Assembly: GCA_029432775.1 (NCBI GenBank)
Contig: JAROAZ010000001.1
Location: 310,001 to 374,000 of the forward strand
Reading direction: 5' to 3'
DNA from: Pontiellaceae bacterium B12227
Lineage (GTDB): Bacteria > Verrucomicrobiota > Kiritimatiellia > Kiritimatiellales > Pontiellaceae
Length of the DNA: 64,000 nt
How positions within the stretch are numbered: position 1 is the stretch's first letter; each line of letters opens with the position of its first letter. A program made the position numbers and the translations under genes. The notes beneath the pieces are model-generated. The model had not been told where the DNA came from and searched no databases. It worked only from the letters and a program-made list of their open reading frames with translations. Below, piece after piece: positions 27,463 through 39,000 of this stretch.

Positions 27463-29529
27463 ATGGGGAAGCGAAGAAACATATTATTGCCCGCAGATGG
27501 ACGCAGATTATTTCAAGCGCGTCCTGCCCTCTGTTATGTATTGATGACTACCATGATGGGTTTGACTGGGTGCCAGACGACCAACACGTCCTCCTCATCC
27601 GATCCGGAGACGATCACGCATCACAACTGGTGGAACTATTATGAGCGGGGAACCCATTACCTGCAGCAGGGCCAGGTTTCCCAGGCCCTGGAAGATTTTG
27701 AACGCTGCCTGGGAATGCGAAAGGGTGCCAAGTATGGATTCCCGGAAGATATGTGGCGGGCGAATACGTACGGAATGCATTTTCTGGATCATTATTTCCC
27801 GAACCGGGAGCTGGGCGTCTGCCTCTATGAACAAGGTGCTCTGAAAGAAGCGGAAACGTATTTAGTTAAATCGCTGGAGCAGGAGCCCTCCGGTCGCGCC
27901 AAGTTTTATCTCAACCGGGTCCGGGCGGCTCAAAATGCCACTGCAACGCTCCCGCCCCCCACCCTCGCCCTTAAAACAAATGTTAAGGGAGAATGGACCA
28001 ACCTTAAATCGATCAATCTATCGGTCACTTCGGAAGCCAAAGGTTTTGTTAAGGATGTATCCATCAACCGCAATCGAGCATTCATCGAACTTGCGAAGCA
28101 AACCTACAACACGTCCCGAAGGATCAAATTGAAATCCGGCCTGAATGAAATTCCCGTTCGAGTGAGCGACCTGAATGGCCGCCATTCGACTAAAACGCTT
28201 CAGGTGCGGGCAGACTGGGATGCTCCATCTATCACAGTTGACCGAATTATGGCCTTCCAGGGTTATTGGGTTGCGGAATGCATCTGTTCCGACAACGGGA
28301 GTTTGAATTCAGTTGCTCTGAATGGAAAAATGCTGATGGAGAATCCATCGGGCAACGTTCAAACCACGCATCGATTCAAGGTCCGCTTCGACCAAGCCAA
28401 CACGCCCTCTCTCGTGGTCAGCGATCTGGCCGGAAACCGCATTGAAGAAACCTTCAGTCCGCAGCTCGTTAAAACCGCGCTGAATAAATACGGCAACGAC
28501 TCCGACTTCCAGGGATTGGAAAACGGTTTTCGATATGCCTCTACGGCGGCACCAACCGATCGTCAACCACCCTACCTTAAAATTGACGGAGCCGGCCGAA
28601 CCCACACGGTTTATGATGAGGAATTCTATATCGACGGCATGGCGCGCGACGGGAGCGGGATTGCCAGCCTTACGCTGAACGGCGAAGAGCTTCTATACTC
28701 GGAAACCAGGAACCCCCAAAGCAGTCGTTTTGCCCGCCGGGTATCGCTCAATCCCGGCACCAACACCTTTTCTATTGTCGCCATGGATCCCATGGGCAAT
28801 CAAATCAGTAGAGAGCTGTCGGTTATCAGCAAACAACCGGAATTCGAACAGGATGAATATCGTCTGACTGTCGGCGTTCCTCCGCTGATTGCCGCAACAA
28901 AGGGAATGAGCAGGCAGATTAAATTCTTCATTGAAGACGAACTGCTGCGCAGTCCGATCCGCTTCCGACTATTGGAACGCGATGAGGGTTGGGACTTTAT
29001 CCTGCGGGAACAACAGCTGAACCTGTCTGACCTGGCCGACCCAAGTGTCTCGTTGAAAATCAGCCGCATGCTCCCGGCGGAGCTGCTTCTGATGGGTAAC
29101 CTTGTAGAACATGGAAACGGAAAATCCTTTGTGATGAAAGTGGTAGACTCTACCGAAGGCGAAGTTATCCACACAGACGATATCTACCTCGATATTTCCA
29201 GCGATGATATGGAATACCAGGTTGCCGGGTTGGTACTTAAACTGAAGCAGCACTTTCCAATTGTTTCCGGGAGAGTGACAAAGGTGAGCAAAAACAAAGT
29301 TACCATCGATGTCGGACGGGAGAACGGCGTGAATGCATGGAGCCGGTTTGTTGTATTAAAATCCGATCCCCCCGATGCGCCGCTTAACGAGACCACGGTT
29401 CAGACTCAGGGAAAACGGTTTGTTCAATTAAAAATAGAGCGCGTGAGAGCAGATTCAGGAGTTGCAGAAATTCTACCGACAGAGGGTTCTGAAGGGATCC
29501 GGGAAGGTGACTATGTCTACGCAAGATAA
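27463..29529 (+). CDS. lipoprotein with TPR-like and CsgG/FlgT-like domains
   Basis: The 688-residue protein has a long n-region, a hydrophobic segment and a lipobox GLTGC (Cys near residue 37), so it is likely a lipoprotein. Residues about 60-155 form TPR-like helices (HYLQQGQVSQALEDFERCL, EQGALKEAETYLVKSLE). Several beta domains follow. A CsgG/LpoB-like region lies near residues 470-590 (FRLLERDEGWDFILREQQL, LPAELLLMGNL). A FlgT-like C-terminal domain ends the protein (GRVTKVSKNKVTIDVGRENGV). CsgG forms the curli secretion pore; FlgT sits at the flagellar outer ring. A role in outer-membrane assembly or secretion is inferred. The start ATG lies inside CACGGAT-type repeat DNA, so the first 25 residues are uncertain. 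It overlaps the TIR gene by 17 bases. Confidence 0.72.
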   Translation: MGKRRNILLPADGRRLFQARPALCYVLMTTMMGLTGCQTTNTSSSSDPETITHHNWWNYYERGTHYLQQGQVSQALEDFERCLGMRKGAKYGFPEDMWRANTYGMHFLDHYFPNRELGVCLYEQGALKEAETYLVKSLEQEPSGRAKFYLNRVRAAQNATATLPPPTLALKTNVKGEWTNLKSINLSVTSEAKGFVKDVSINRNRAFIELAKQTYNTSRRIKLKSGLNEIPVRVSDLNGRHSTKTLQVRADWDAPSITVDRIMAFQGYWVAECICSDNGSLNSVALNGKMLMENPSGNVQTTHRFKVRFDQANTPSLVVSDLAGNRIEETFSPQLVKTALNKYGNDSDFQGLENGFRYASTAAPTDRQPPYLKIDGAGRTHTVYDEEFYIDGMARDGSGIASLTLNGEELLYSETRNPQSSRFARRVSLNPGTNTFSIVAMDPMGNQISRELSVISKQPEFEQDEYRLTVGVPPLIAATKGMSRQIKFFIEDELLRSPIRFRLLERDEGWDFILREQQLNLSDLADPSVSLKISRMLPAELLLMGNLVEHGNGKSFVMKVVDSTEGEVIHTDDIYLDISSDDMEYQVAGLVLKLKQHFPIVSGRVTKVSKNKVTIDVGRENGVNAWSRFVVLKSDPPDAPLNETTVQTQGKRFVQLKIERVRADSGVAEILPTEGSEGIREGDYVYAR
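28507..28521. repeat. TTCCAG-GGA-TTGGAA palindrome variant
   Basis: G variant of the dispersed motif in the CsgG/FlgT-like gene. A second one-mismatch copy (TTCCGA-CTA-TTGGAA) lies at 28,963-28,977. Confidence 0.6.
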
Positions 29530-31093
29530 GAAAGTATTCATCAGCTATGCTTCGGAAAATATAACCGACAGTATGGTGCTGTGCCACTTGATGGAACAAA
29601 GGAATATTCCCTGCTGGATTGCTCCACGAGACATCGATCCCGGCAATAATTATGGCGAGGCGATCATAGAAGCGATTACCCATGTGAATGCGGTGGTCGT
29701 TCTTCTCACAGATGCCTCAAATAAATCCAAATACGTTGCCCGGGAGATTGAGCGGAGCGTGTCGAACGATAAACATATTATACCCGTTGTAATCGGTTCC
29801 GTTATTCCTTCTAAAAAACTGGAATTTTTTCTTAGCGACATCCAATGGGAGCTGGTAAATGAGGCTTCATGGAAAAAAATGATATCAAAGCTTTCTTCCG
29901 TTGAGAGCCCGGCAGATGTCAAAAATCTCCAGCCCCCCGCAGACATAACAAAAATCATAGATGCTATCGCGGCTCAGGTTACGGATGCTCCTGCAACCCG
30001 CAGCCCATCATTTCAACCGCCTCCAGCAGTAGAATCCGGCACAAATAAAAAAGCGCCGATGGCTGCCATTGCGGGTATCGCTACCCTTGCCTTTGTGATC
30101 CTTCTTGGACCGAAGCTCTTTACGCAAACGGAAGAGCCCTCGGATCAATCAACTGAATTCATGCAATCTTCTCTGGTTCCCCTATCATCAGCGGACCTCT
30201 CCAAGGCACTGGAGCACGTGCTTGAACTCAGCAAAAAAGGCGACTCCGAAAAAGCTCAGGCTCTGATTGCCGGCCTTTCGGAACAGCATAACGATGACCG
30301 GATGGTGAAAGCGGTAGCGTCCTATCTGGACTCCAACCGCAAACAAACCTCTAGGGACCATTTCAATAAGCTGGCCGAGATGCTGGAAAAACGTAAAAGC
30401 ACCCAGGATTCGCAAGCGACCGAGGGAGCTGCTCCGCTAGCCCGCCCGAGAATTCTGGCCTGTATCGGCCCTGTTTCACAGCAAGGAGGAGATGGAGATA
30501 CAATGGCGATGCTCTATCGGATTTGCATTCAGTCGGAACTTGAAGCCGGAGAAGGACTCCAGGTTGTTGAACGCGAGGCCATTGAAACGGTATTTGAGGA
30601 AATGAACCTGGGCTCCTCCAACCTTGCCGATGCGAATTCCAGACTGGAACTCGGGAAACTGTTACCTGCCGGCATATTGCTGTTAGGAGACATCATCGCC
30701 AGCCCCGGCAAAGATCTGATCTATCTTCGCCTAGTGGATACCGAAACAACACGCGTGATCTCCACCATTAAAGGCTCTGCGGTCAAAGATGAAGACATCG
30801 GCAAAATCTGTTCCGAACTTGCTTCGCAAGTCAGGCAAAAGATACTGACGGAATATCCGTTGGAAACCCTGGGAAAAACTGACGGGACACAAACCATTGA
30901 AACTCCGGTTGGAAGATTCCACGGAGCCAGCTCATCAACCGAGTTCAATGTCTACGCCGATATCACTGCCAATGAGCTGCTGGGCACAGCACGAATGAAG
31001 AAACTGGGCGATGCTGAAAGCACCCTTGAAATGACGAAAAGTATCCCGGAGCTGATTTCGGAAGTGTTCCTATGCGAGCAGGCACTTAATTAG
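29513..31093 (+). CDS. TIR domain - transmembrane - CsgG-like fusion protein
   Basis: The start is the ATG at 29,513 with GGGAAGG upstream, overlapping the lipoprotein gene by 17 bases. The 526-residue protein begins with a TIR domain (residues 5-120: KVFISYASE, CWIAPRDIDPG, and YVAREIERS with E78 as candidate catalytic Glu). A spacer and one membrane helix (about 183-203) follow. The C-terminal part (about 312-450) is CsgG/LpoB-like (LQVVEREAIETVFEEMNLG, LGKLLPAGILLLGDI, YLRLVDTET). The predicted topology puts TIR in the cytoplasm and the CsgG-like domain in the periplasm. TIR domains can cleave NAD or act as adaptors. This fusion could couple envelope state to cytoplasmic signalling. No assignment to a known defence system is possible from sequence alone. 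Confidence 0.8.
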   Translation: MSTQDKKVFISYASENITDSMVLCHLMEQRNIPCWIAPRDIDPGNNYGEAIIEAITHVNAVVVLLTDASNKSKYVAREIERSVSNDKHIIPVVIGSVIPSKKLEFFLSDIQWELVNEASWKKMISKLSSVESPADVKNLQPPADITKIIDAIAAQVTDAPATRSPSFQPPPAVESGTNKKAPMAAIAGIATLAFVILLGPKLFTQTEEPSDQSTEFMQSSLVPLSSADLSKALEHVLELSKKGDSEKAQALIAGLSEQHNDDRMVKAVASYLDSNRKQTSRDHFNKLAEMLEKRKSTQDSQATEGAAPLARPRILACIGPVSQQGGDGDTMAMLYRICIQSELEAGEGLQVVEREAIETVFEEMNLGSSNLADANSRLELGKLLPAGILLLGDIIASPGKDLIYLRLVDTETTRVISTIKGSAVKDEDIGKICSELASQVRQKILTEYPLETLGKTDGTQTIETPVGRFHGASSSTEFNVYADITANELLGTARMKKLGDAESTLEMTKSIPELISEVFLCEQALN

Positions 31094-31100
31094 AAGTGCC
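31081..31100. terminator. hairpin spanning both stop codons of the convergent pair
   Basis: GGCACTT-AATTAG-AAGTGCC is a perfect 7-bp stem whose loop and flank contain the stop codons of the TIR gene (plus) and the barrel gene (minus), which overlap by 4 bases. No T-run follows on either strand, so termination is possible but weakly supported. Confidence 0.4.
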
Positions 31101-32874
31101 GTATTAAGGAAAAATAAACGGCGTGTTTACTAACATCGGTCGTCAGGCCCTGTTGATCCGGAACGAGACTCTCAAGCACATCGTTCGCCCATGTGTAGGC
31201 ATACGCAATATCCAGAATCGTTTTCCCAACGGCAATGCCTGTTCCACAGCTCAGCGTCCAGAAATCATCCGGGGTTCCAATGGCAGGCCGCTGCTCCCAT
31301 GCGGCGCCAACCCGTAATGGAATTACCGATTTTTTCAGCACAATCAGATATTCGGTTCCCGTACGCAGCGTCCAGCAATCGTCAATCCTGTTTTCACCAT
31401 AATCAGAGCCGTCGATGGGATTAATCTTTTTCCCGTTAACCTCATACGCATAGTCCGACCATAGCGTTTCACCAAGGTCCACGGAGGTGCGCAACCGGTT
31501 GTTCCATCGCAAAACGGCACCTAGAGACCAGTAGAGGGGAAAGTCGATTTTAATATCGCGAGTCTCATTGGTCATGGTTGTTGTCACATCCACCACATTC
31601 GTTCCGGATGCATCAAACGTGGTAATTGAATTCTGAACCGTTTTTTCCTGCTCTCCTCTGGCCTGCCAAGGTAGATCAACCATGGCAGCAACGGAGAGAA
31701 AACGTGAAACGGTATAGGTAGCCCCCAGCGTTGCGTTCACCCCGTAGAGACCATCTATACGATTGTATTCCTGATAGCTTCCCGCATAGGGCAAACTCTG
31801 ATCCACCTGGTCCGGCGTCGCATTCGTAAAAGGATCATAGGCACCTGAACCGGTGAACGGAATCGTAAGACCAATAGGATATATGCCCCCGGCAGGCACC
31901 TCAATGACCCCGGAATAATCATAGATACCATCCGTAACTAACTCTTCAAGTATCGATGCAGAACTGACCGATGTTCCAGCATAACTGGCACTCGTCCTTG
32001 ATTCGATCGGAGAACCGCCTCCGAGCATATCATTAGCGTAAAAGTTAAGCGCTCCGCCAACGGAGAACTTGGGCGAAATTTCACAGGCCAGAGCCGGCGA
32101 CAATGCATCGATAATCCCTGATTGTTCAAACTGCATACCGGTCAGGGAATCCACTGTTAGCAACTGGTCGACAGTCGTGGTACGGTAAGTCGTCAATCGA
32201 CTAATCACGTCCATGGTTATAGTACCATTAGGCAGGCTCGGATCTGCCGCGGTGACATACGTGTTTGTCACCATTTCCGCTGCTGAATCCGTTGCGCTGT
32301 TTCGCAGGCTTTGCTGAGATGAGTCGGAGATGCCGGCGGAAAACCGGTAGGTGAAGTCGTAGGCCTCCTGATAATTAAAAGCCAACACCACATTCTGATC
32401 AAAGACCCGAAACGGATACACCGCACTCAGATAATTCAACCGGAATACCTCAAACGATTCCTCTCCCGCCTGATAACCGGAATCGGTTGAATGATGCTTT
32501 TGTATTTCCTGCGAAGCTCGCAGCATGAAAGAGAGTTCCGGCTTTTCCAGCTGCATCAGCCCGGCGGGATTCCACGATGCCGCCGTTGCATCATCGGCCA
32601 CCGCCGTAAAAGCTCCGCCTACCCCAAGGGCACGAGCACCGGATCCAACCGGTAAGGGTGCTGAAAAAATGGACGGTGGCCGAAACTCGGTGGCGGTCGG
32701 CGCCTCCGGCGAAACCGTACCCCCCGCCGGATTCAAATGACCAACATCAATCACCACGGGGCCACCCGGTGTGAAGATGGTGAAGCTCTCGGCAAAAACA
32801 TTGATACATCCTGGTACAACGAAGACAAATAAAAGCCAACGCCCCAGCCCCCTTGATGTATTGATCGTTCGCAT
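31090..32874 (-). CDS. outer-membrane beta-barrel protein, FadL/PorV-like
   Basis: The start is put at 32,874 (MRTINTSRGLGRW), which gives a normal signal peptide; an in-frame ATG 24 bases upstream is possible. The 594-residue product has the conserved opening of FadL/PorV/UPF0164 barrels: GSGARALGVGGAFTAVADDATAASWNPAGLMQLEKPELSFM (about residues 75-115, given here in pieces SGARALGVGGAF and ADDATAASWNPAGL). Alternating aromatic beta strands follow, ending with F at the C-terminus (SLIRHF), as required for BAM-inserted barrels. It may be a transport channel or a secretion-linked barrel. It is convergent with the TIR gene, overlapping by 4 bases. PorV belongs to type IX secretion, but I see no other type IX genes here. 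Confidence 0.8.
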   Translation of the reverse strand: MRTINTSRGLGRWLLFVFVVPGCINVFAESFTIFTPGGPVVIDVGHLNPAGGTVSPEAPTATEFRPPSIFSAPLPVGSGARALGVGGAFTAVADDATAASWNPAGLMQLEKPELSFMLRASQEIQKHHSTDSGYQAGEESFEVFRLNYLSAVYPFRVFDQNVVLAFNYQEAYDFTYRFSAGISDSSQQSLRNSATDSAAEMVTNTYVTAADPSLPNGTITMDVISRLTTYRTTTVDQLLTVDSLTGMQFEQSGIIDALSPALACEISPKFSVGGALNFYANDMLGGGSPIESRTSASYAGTSVSSASILEELVTDGIYDYSGVIEVPAGGIYPIGLTIPFTGSGAYDPFTNATPDQVDQSLPYAGSYQEYNRIDGLYGVNATLGATYTVSRFLSVAAMVDLPWQARGEQEKTVQNSITTFDASGTNVVDVTTTMTNETRDIKIDFPLYWSLGAVLRWNNRLRTSVDLGETLWSDYAYEVNGKKINPIDGSDYGENRIDDCWTLRTGTEYLIVLKKSVIPLRVGAAWEQRPAIGTPDDFWTLSCGTGIAVGKTILDIAYAYTWANDVLESLVPDQQGLTTDVSKHAVYFSLIRHF

Positions 32875-33009
32875 AGGTATATAATCTACCCATCTCACAC
32901 AAAGTTTCAGTTATAAAATCAAACTTAACTTATACACCCACAACACAATAATATATGTCACATTTATAAATCCAAGATAAGGCTTCAATATCACCACAAA
33001 CCGAATAAG

Positions 33010-36000
33010 ATGCATAAAGGTTATGTTATCGGGTGGTTTATGTATAAAAGAATGACCAAACAATTGGTGCAGGGGCCCATCGGTTTGCTGTTGAGCACAC
33101 TAATTTTTTCGCTTTCTGCCCGGGCCGACACCCATTATGTCGATAGAGCCAACCCTTCTCCACAAGCCCCCTATCTAAGTTGGTCCACCGCCGCTACCAA
33201 CATCCAGGACGCCGTCGACGCCGCCGTTGCTGGCGACACCGTGCTCGTCGCCAACGGCGTCTACGATTCCGGCACCACCGTAACGCCCGGCTACTCCTGC
33301 ATGAACCGCCTCGTCATCACCAAAGACATCACCGTGCAATCCGTCAACGGCCCCGACCACACCCTTATCGTCGGCGCCGAAGCCACCGGCGGCGGATGCG
33401 GCCCCGATGCCGTACGTGGTGTCTACATGAACACGGGGCAACTCACCGGCTTCACCGTCACCAACGGATATACGCTTGCTTCAGGGGATCACCACCATGA
33501 ACGGAGTGGCGGCGGCGTGGATGCATACGGAGACAGTGCCGTTATTAGCAATTGTGTGATCCGGGGCAACTCCGCCGCTGCTGATGGTGGCGGATGCTAT
33601 TATGGCACATTGTATCATTGCGAGCTCAACGACAATTTTGCCAAACGAGGGGGCGGAACAGCCCAAGGTACAATTTACCACAGTAAGATTCTCAGGAACG
33701 CATCCGATAATGATGATGGTGGCGGCTCCTATGAAAGCACCCTGCACCATTGCACCATAAGCGGGAATTCAGCGCGATCCGGAGGAGGGAGTTACTACGG
33801 CACCTTATTCAATTGCACAATTTCAGATAATTACGCAACAGCTGATGGTGGGGGAGCAAATGCTAGCACACTTAGTAACTGTAGCATCACCGGCAATACT
33901 GCAGGAGAATATGGTGGAGGAATCAATGCAGGCTATATGGGAGGTGGAGGAGCAATAAACAATTGTGTGATTAGCGGCAACCACTCGGGCAAACAAGGCG
34001 GCGGAGTGTATGGCTACGCAACACTGAATAATTGCACCGTGGCCTTCAACAGGGCAGGAGAGTCCGGCGGCGGCGTAGACTATGGGCGCATGTTCAACTG
34101 CATTCTTTACCACAACACGGCGTCCCTTTCCGGGGATAATTATAATGGCGGCGACTTCAGCTTTTGTTGCATTTCCCCATTGCCGACCAGCGGAGCAGGC
34201 AACATTAGCTCCGACCCAAAGCTGATCACTATGTCGCACCTTTCGGCGGACTCGCCTTGTATCGGTGCCGGTAGTAATGCGTACACCAACGGAGTGGATA
34301 TTGATGGTGAGGGCTGGATTGATCCTCCTTGCATTGGAGTTGACCAGTATATTGAAGGAGGCATTACGGGGGCGTTGTCCTTGGCAATCACCTCCACAGA
34401 AACACATGTGGCAACCGGCATAGAAATTGATTTTTCAGCTCTTAACGAAGGGCGGGTAAGCTCTATTGTTTGGGACTTTGACGATGGCACACGAATCAAG
34501 AACCAGCCCTTTGTCTGCCACTCATGGAGCGAACCCGGCGATTATACCGTTCGACTGACGGGCTACAACGATTCCAATCCCAATGGGGTCAGTACAACAT
34601 TGTCCGTTCACATTGCAGAACCGCCTGTTTACTATGTGGCCGTCAGCAACAGTACCCCCCAATATCCCTACACCAACTGGCAAACGGCCGCGACCAGCAT
34701 CCAGGATGCAATTGATGCGGGTTCTCTATTGGGGCGCGTGGTCATCGTAAGCAATGGCTTGTATTCTGCGGATGAAATTATCGCAGAAGGAGATGACGAG
34801 ATAAGCCGAGTGGTCGTTCGGAACGGAGTTCGTGTCAAAAGCCTTGATGGCCCCGACGTCACAACGATCGAGGGAGCGCCCGCCCCGGGCACAGATATCT
34901 ATGGCGATGGAAACATTCGTTGCGCCTATGTGGATGCCGATTCCACATTAAGCGGTTTTTCTCTAATCAACGGACATGGTAGCGGAGGTGGCGTTTTTTG
35001 CGAAGGAGGAGCAATTGTTTCCAATTGCTGGATCTCCTCTTGTTCATCTCATGCTGGAGGAGGAGCAAGGGGAGGCACACTCAATGCGTGCATTCTAAAA
35101 AACAATTATTCTGGGTATAAAGGAGGTGGAGCATATAGCTCTTTGCTGAATAGTTGTCTTGTGGTCAACAACACCGCGAAACAATTGGGCGGAGGTGCGC
35201 AGTCTTGCTCATTGTATAATTGCACAGTCATTGGCAACACATACGTTCCTGGCCCCGGAAGCTACGGGGGCGGCGGCGTGGATAACTGCGCCTGCTACAA
35301 TTCAATCATTTACTACAATACCGGCCCTACATCATGGTGGAACAACCCGGATCCAAATTATTCCCGCGGCTCATATCAATTTTGCTGTATGCCAACAGCC
35401 GTTGATGGAACGGGGAACATAACCACCGAACCCACATGGCTCACGGAATCTCACATCCGCAAAGACTCACCCTGTGCCGGTACGGCCAGCCCCATATACA
35501 CTCCGGAATTTGATATTGACGGAGATACATGGAACGATCCCCCCTCAATCGGATGCGACGAACCTTGCGCCCCTTACTCCGGGGAATTAGGAGTCAGCAT
35601 TGTAGCTGATTTCACCAATGGTGTAGTTCAGCAAAATGTCACCTTTTTGGGTGATGTAATCGGGGATCCAGCTTCCAACCGTTGGGATTTCGGGGACGGG
35701 CAGTTTCTACTGAACGCCTATGAGGCGACTCATGCGTGGGGGACAACAGGCACATTCGACCTGGTTCTTACTGCATGGAACGATGCCTATCCAGATGGAA
35801 TCGCCACAACCACAACCGTACATATCTTATCGGAAAGCACCTTCTACGTTGATGCCGGAAACACAAACCCAACCCATCCCTACAATAGTTGGAGCACCGC
35901 AGCCAGAAACATTCAGGATGCCGTAAATGCTGCGAGGGATTCAGGTGTTGCCGGAAGCACTGTTTTGGTGACGAATGGAACATATAGTTCCGGAGGTGCT

Positions 36001-39000
36001 GTCACCCCAGGGTATTCATGCATGAACCGGGTGTGTATCACAACCGACCTGAATGTCCGTTCGGTTAATGGCCCCAGTTCCACATTCATCGTCGGTTCCA
36101 GCTCCACACGTGGAGTCTATCTTTCGAAAGGCACCCTCTCGGGATTCACCATAAAGAATGGCCGAACCATCAGTTCCGGAGACTGGTTCTACGACCAATC
36201 CGGCGCTGGTGTCAGCATGTATGGGGGAGAAGGGAGTATTAGCAACTGCGTGCTTACCGGCAACTCCTCCACCAAATATGGAGGAGGAAGCCTGGATGGA
36301 GTACTAGTGGATTGCGAACTCAATGGCAATTCTTCGGGTAGTGCAGGAGGTGGCTGTTATTTTGGCAGGCTCTACGACTGCACGCTCAACGAAAATTCAG
36401 CCGGTGGCAGTGGTGGAGGGAGCAGTTTTGCAATACTTCACCAATGCACGCTTTCGAATAATAATGGTCATCATGGTGGAGGAAGCGAATTTGGCGAACT
36501 ATACGATTGCACACTAACCGGCAACTCCTCGAGATATGATGGAGGCGGTTGCTACCGGAGCAGGCTCACCCGTTGCATCCTCTCAGGGAATTCAGGCCGC
36601 TTCGGAGGAGGGTGTGCCCTCTATAGCACCCTATACAACTGCCTCCTCTACAACAATTCGGCAACGGATGGAGGGGGAGCCAGTTCGAGTTGGTTGCACA
36701 ATTGCACTGTGGTTGGAAACAGAGCCAGTGATACCTGCGGCGGAACATTCGGAGGCACATTAAACAACTGCATTGTCTATTTCAATACAGCGGGAACAGC
36801 AGGGGCCAACTGGTATAGCGGCAACCTTCCGAACATGTCTTTTTGCTGCACAACCCCGGATCCCGGAGGTGTCGGGAACATAACCCATGCCCCACTCTTC
36901 GTTGATTCAGCTGCAAGGGACTACCGGCTTATCCCAACCGATCTATGCGTGGATGCAGGAGGGAATGATGAATGGGTCTATGCCGCAACCGATCTGGTTG
37001 GCACTCCGCGGGTACTCAATGGTTCAGTTGACATCGGCGCATATGAAACCCCCTTGACCCTGGCTCTGACAGCCTTCCTCCAAGGCCCCTACGATACCAA
37101 CACTCATGCCATGGTTGAAAATTCGGTCACCCTACCGCTAACCTCACCCTATGCTGCTGACCCGCGTAGCGCCCCGGCCATACCAAGCAACATAGTGGAC
37201 TGGGTGCTGGTTGAACTGCACGACACAAACCAGAATACCATCGCTTCTTTCAGCGGGTTCCTTGATACGGAAGGCCGTTTGCTCTCCACCCGGGGGGGAG
37301 ACGGGATCACGGTAGGCATTTCCGTGGGCGAATATTACATTTCAATTAAACACCGTAACCATCTAGCCGCAATGTCGGCCGAGCCGGTGCCATTCACCGA
37401 CTTCACGACCGTGTATGATTTCTCTACGAATTCCAGTCAATTTGCAGGTGGTGCCGATGCCGCCGTGCTGCTCGAACCGGGGGTTTGGGGGCTGATTGCC
37501 GGTGATGCTGATGGCGATGGTTCGGTCAGGGGTCTGGATGCGGAATTCCATACGCTTCAGCTTGGCCACAACGGCTATCACCGTTCTGATTTCAACCTGG
37601 ACGGCGTTGTGGACATCAAGGACCTCACCCTTTGGACGGACAATCAAACCCGCGTCTCAGGATCTGCCACCGCTTTGACCCTGCTCAGTAACGGCCTATT
37701 TATTTCACCGGAGCGGAAAACACTAAAAGCCGGAGAAACGGTTTTCTTTACTGCGTCAGGAACCACCAATCCAGTTTATTGGGGTTTTACCGAAGATAGG
37801 AGTGGTGGCGCGCTGTCCCCTCGCCCCCCATCCTCAACGGTATATGCGGCGGGTTCACAAGGAACAGGAGTGGATGTCGTACAAGCCTGGAGTGGCAACC
37901 AACTCGGTCGCGCCTTCATCAACGTCATCAGTTCCGAAGACTCCGCACGGGCAGGAAAGGCGATCATCGTGGCGGGCCACAAAAGCCTAGATGATCCCCT
38001 ATGGCCAATCACAGATTACCTCGGAAACCAAGCCTACAACACCCTGCTCTACCGCGGGTTTGACAAAGAGAACCTCCAATACCTCAGCCCTTTGCCCAAC
38101 CAGGATGTGGATAATGATGGGTCGATTAATGATATTGCAGGCGAAACCACACTTGCCGAAATGGCCAACACCTTCACCAACTGGGCAATGGCCAACACGG
38201 ACCAATTGTTCATCTATCTTGTAGACCACGGTGGCACGTCTTCAGGAGAAGGCTATTTCCGCCTCAACAAGAGCGAGATCCTCATGGCAACCGAATTGGA
38301 TACATGGCTGGACAACATACAAAACCACTATTCAAATGATGTCACGATTGTGATCGACTGCTGTGAATCGGGCAGCTTTCTAGAGCCCTTGGCGCACACT
38401 GGCCCCGGAAAACGTGCGGTGATGACTGCCTGCGCGACCAATGAACCCACCTACTTCATAGCCGGCGGACAGGTTAGTTTTTCCGATGCGTTCTTCAGCG
38501 GCATCTTCATGGGGCTGGATCTGGCAGACTGCTTCACGCAGGCAAGAGATGCCATGAGCACCTACCAAAGTTCTTGGATCGATGCGGATGGCGATGGCAT
38601 ATACGACACGGGGGCTGATCCCAGCCTGGTTGCTGAAACCTACCTCGGCCCCTCCTATGTTGCCGGCAAGGATATTCCAAGGGTTGGTCAGGTTTTGGGC
38701 AACCAGATCCTGCATGGAGAAAGCGATGCCACGCTCTGGGCTTACGATATTGTTTCGGCCTACCCCATCGAACGCGTATGGTGCGCCGTGGTCCCGCCTG
38801 GCCACGACCCCGACCCGGACGACCCCGTGGCCGACCTGCCCTTGCTTGACCTGCAGCTCAATGAGAGCACCGGCCGATATGAGGCTCGGTATAATGGGTT
38901 CAATGATGAAGGCGTTTATAAGCTGATCTTTTACGCAAGCGACATCTGGGATAGCACCTCCAATCCGCGCCAAAGCTTCGTGACCCAGGCAGGATATGAT

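Noticed and set aside
31090..32874. Evidence for a complete type IX secretion system from the PorV-like barrel
   Set aside because: No PorK/L/M/N, Sov or PorU-like gene is in the window, and the large proteins lack a recognisable type IX C-terminal domain.
33480..36800. Possible CRISPR-like or satellite DNA repeats
   Set aside because: The repeating pattern is the protein-level beta-helix repeat (GGG and NCxxxxNxA motifs). DNA units differ in length and sequence, and there are no regular spacers.
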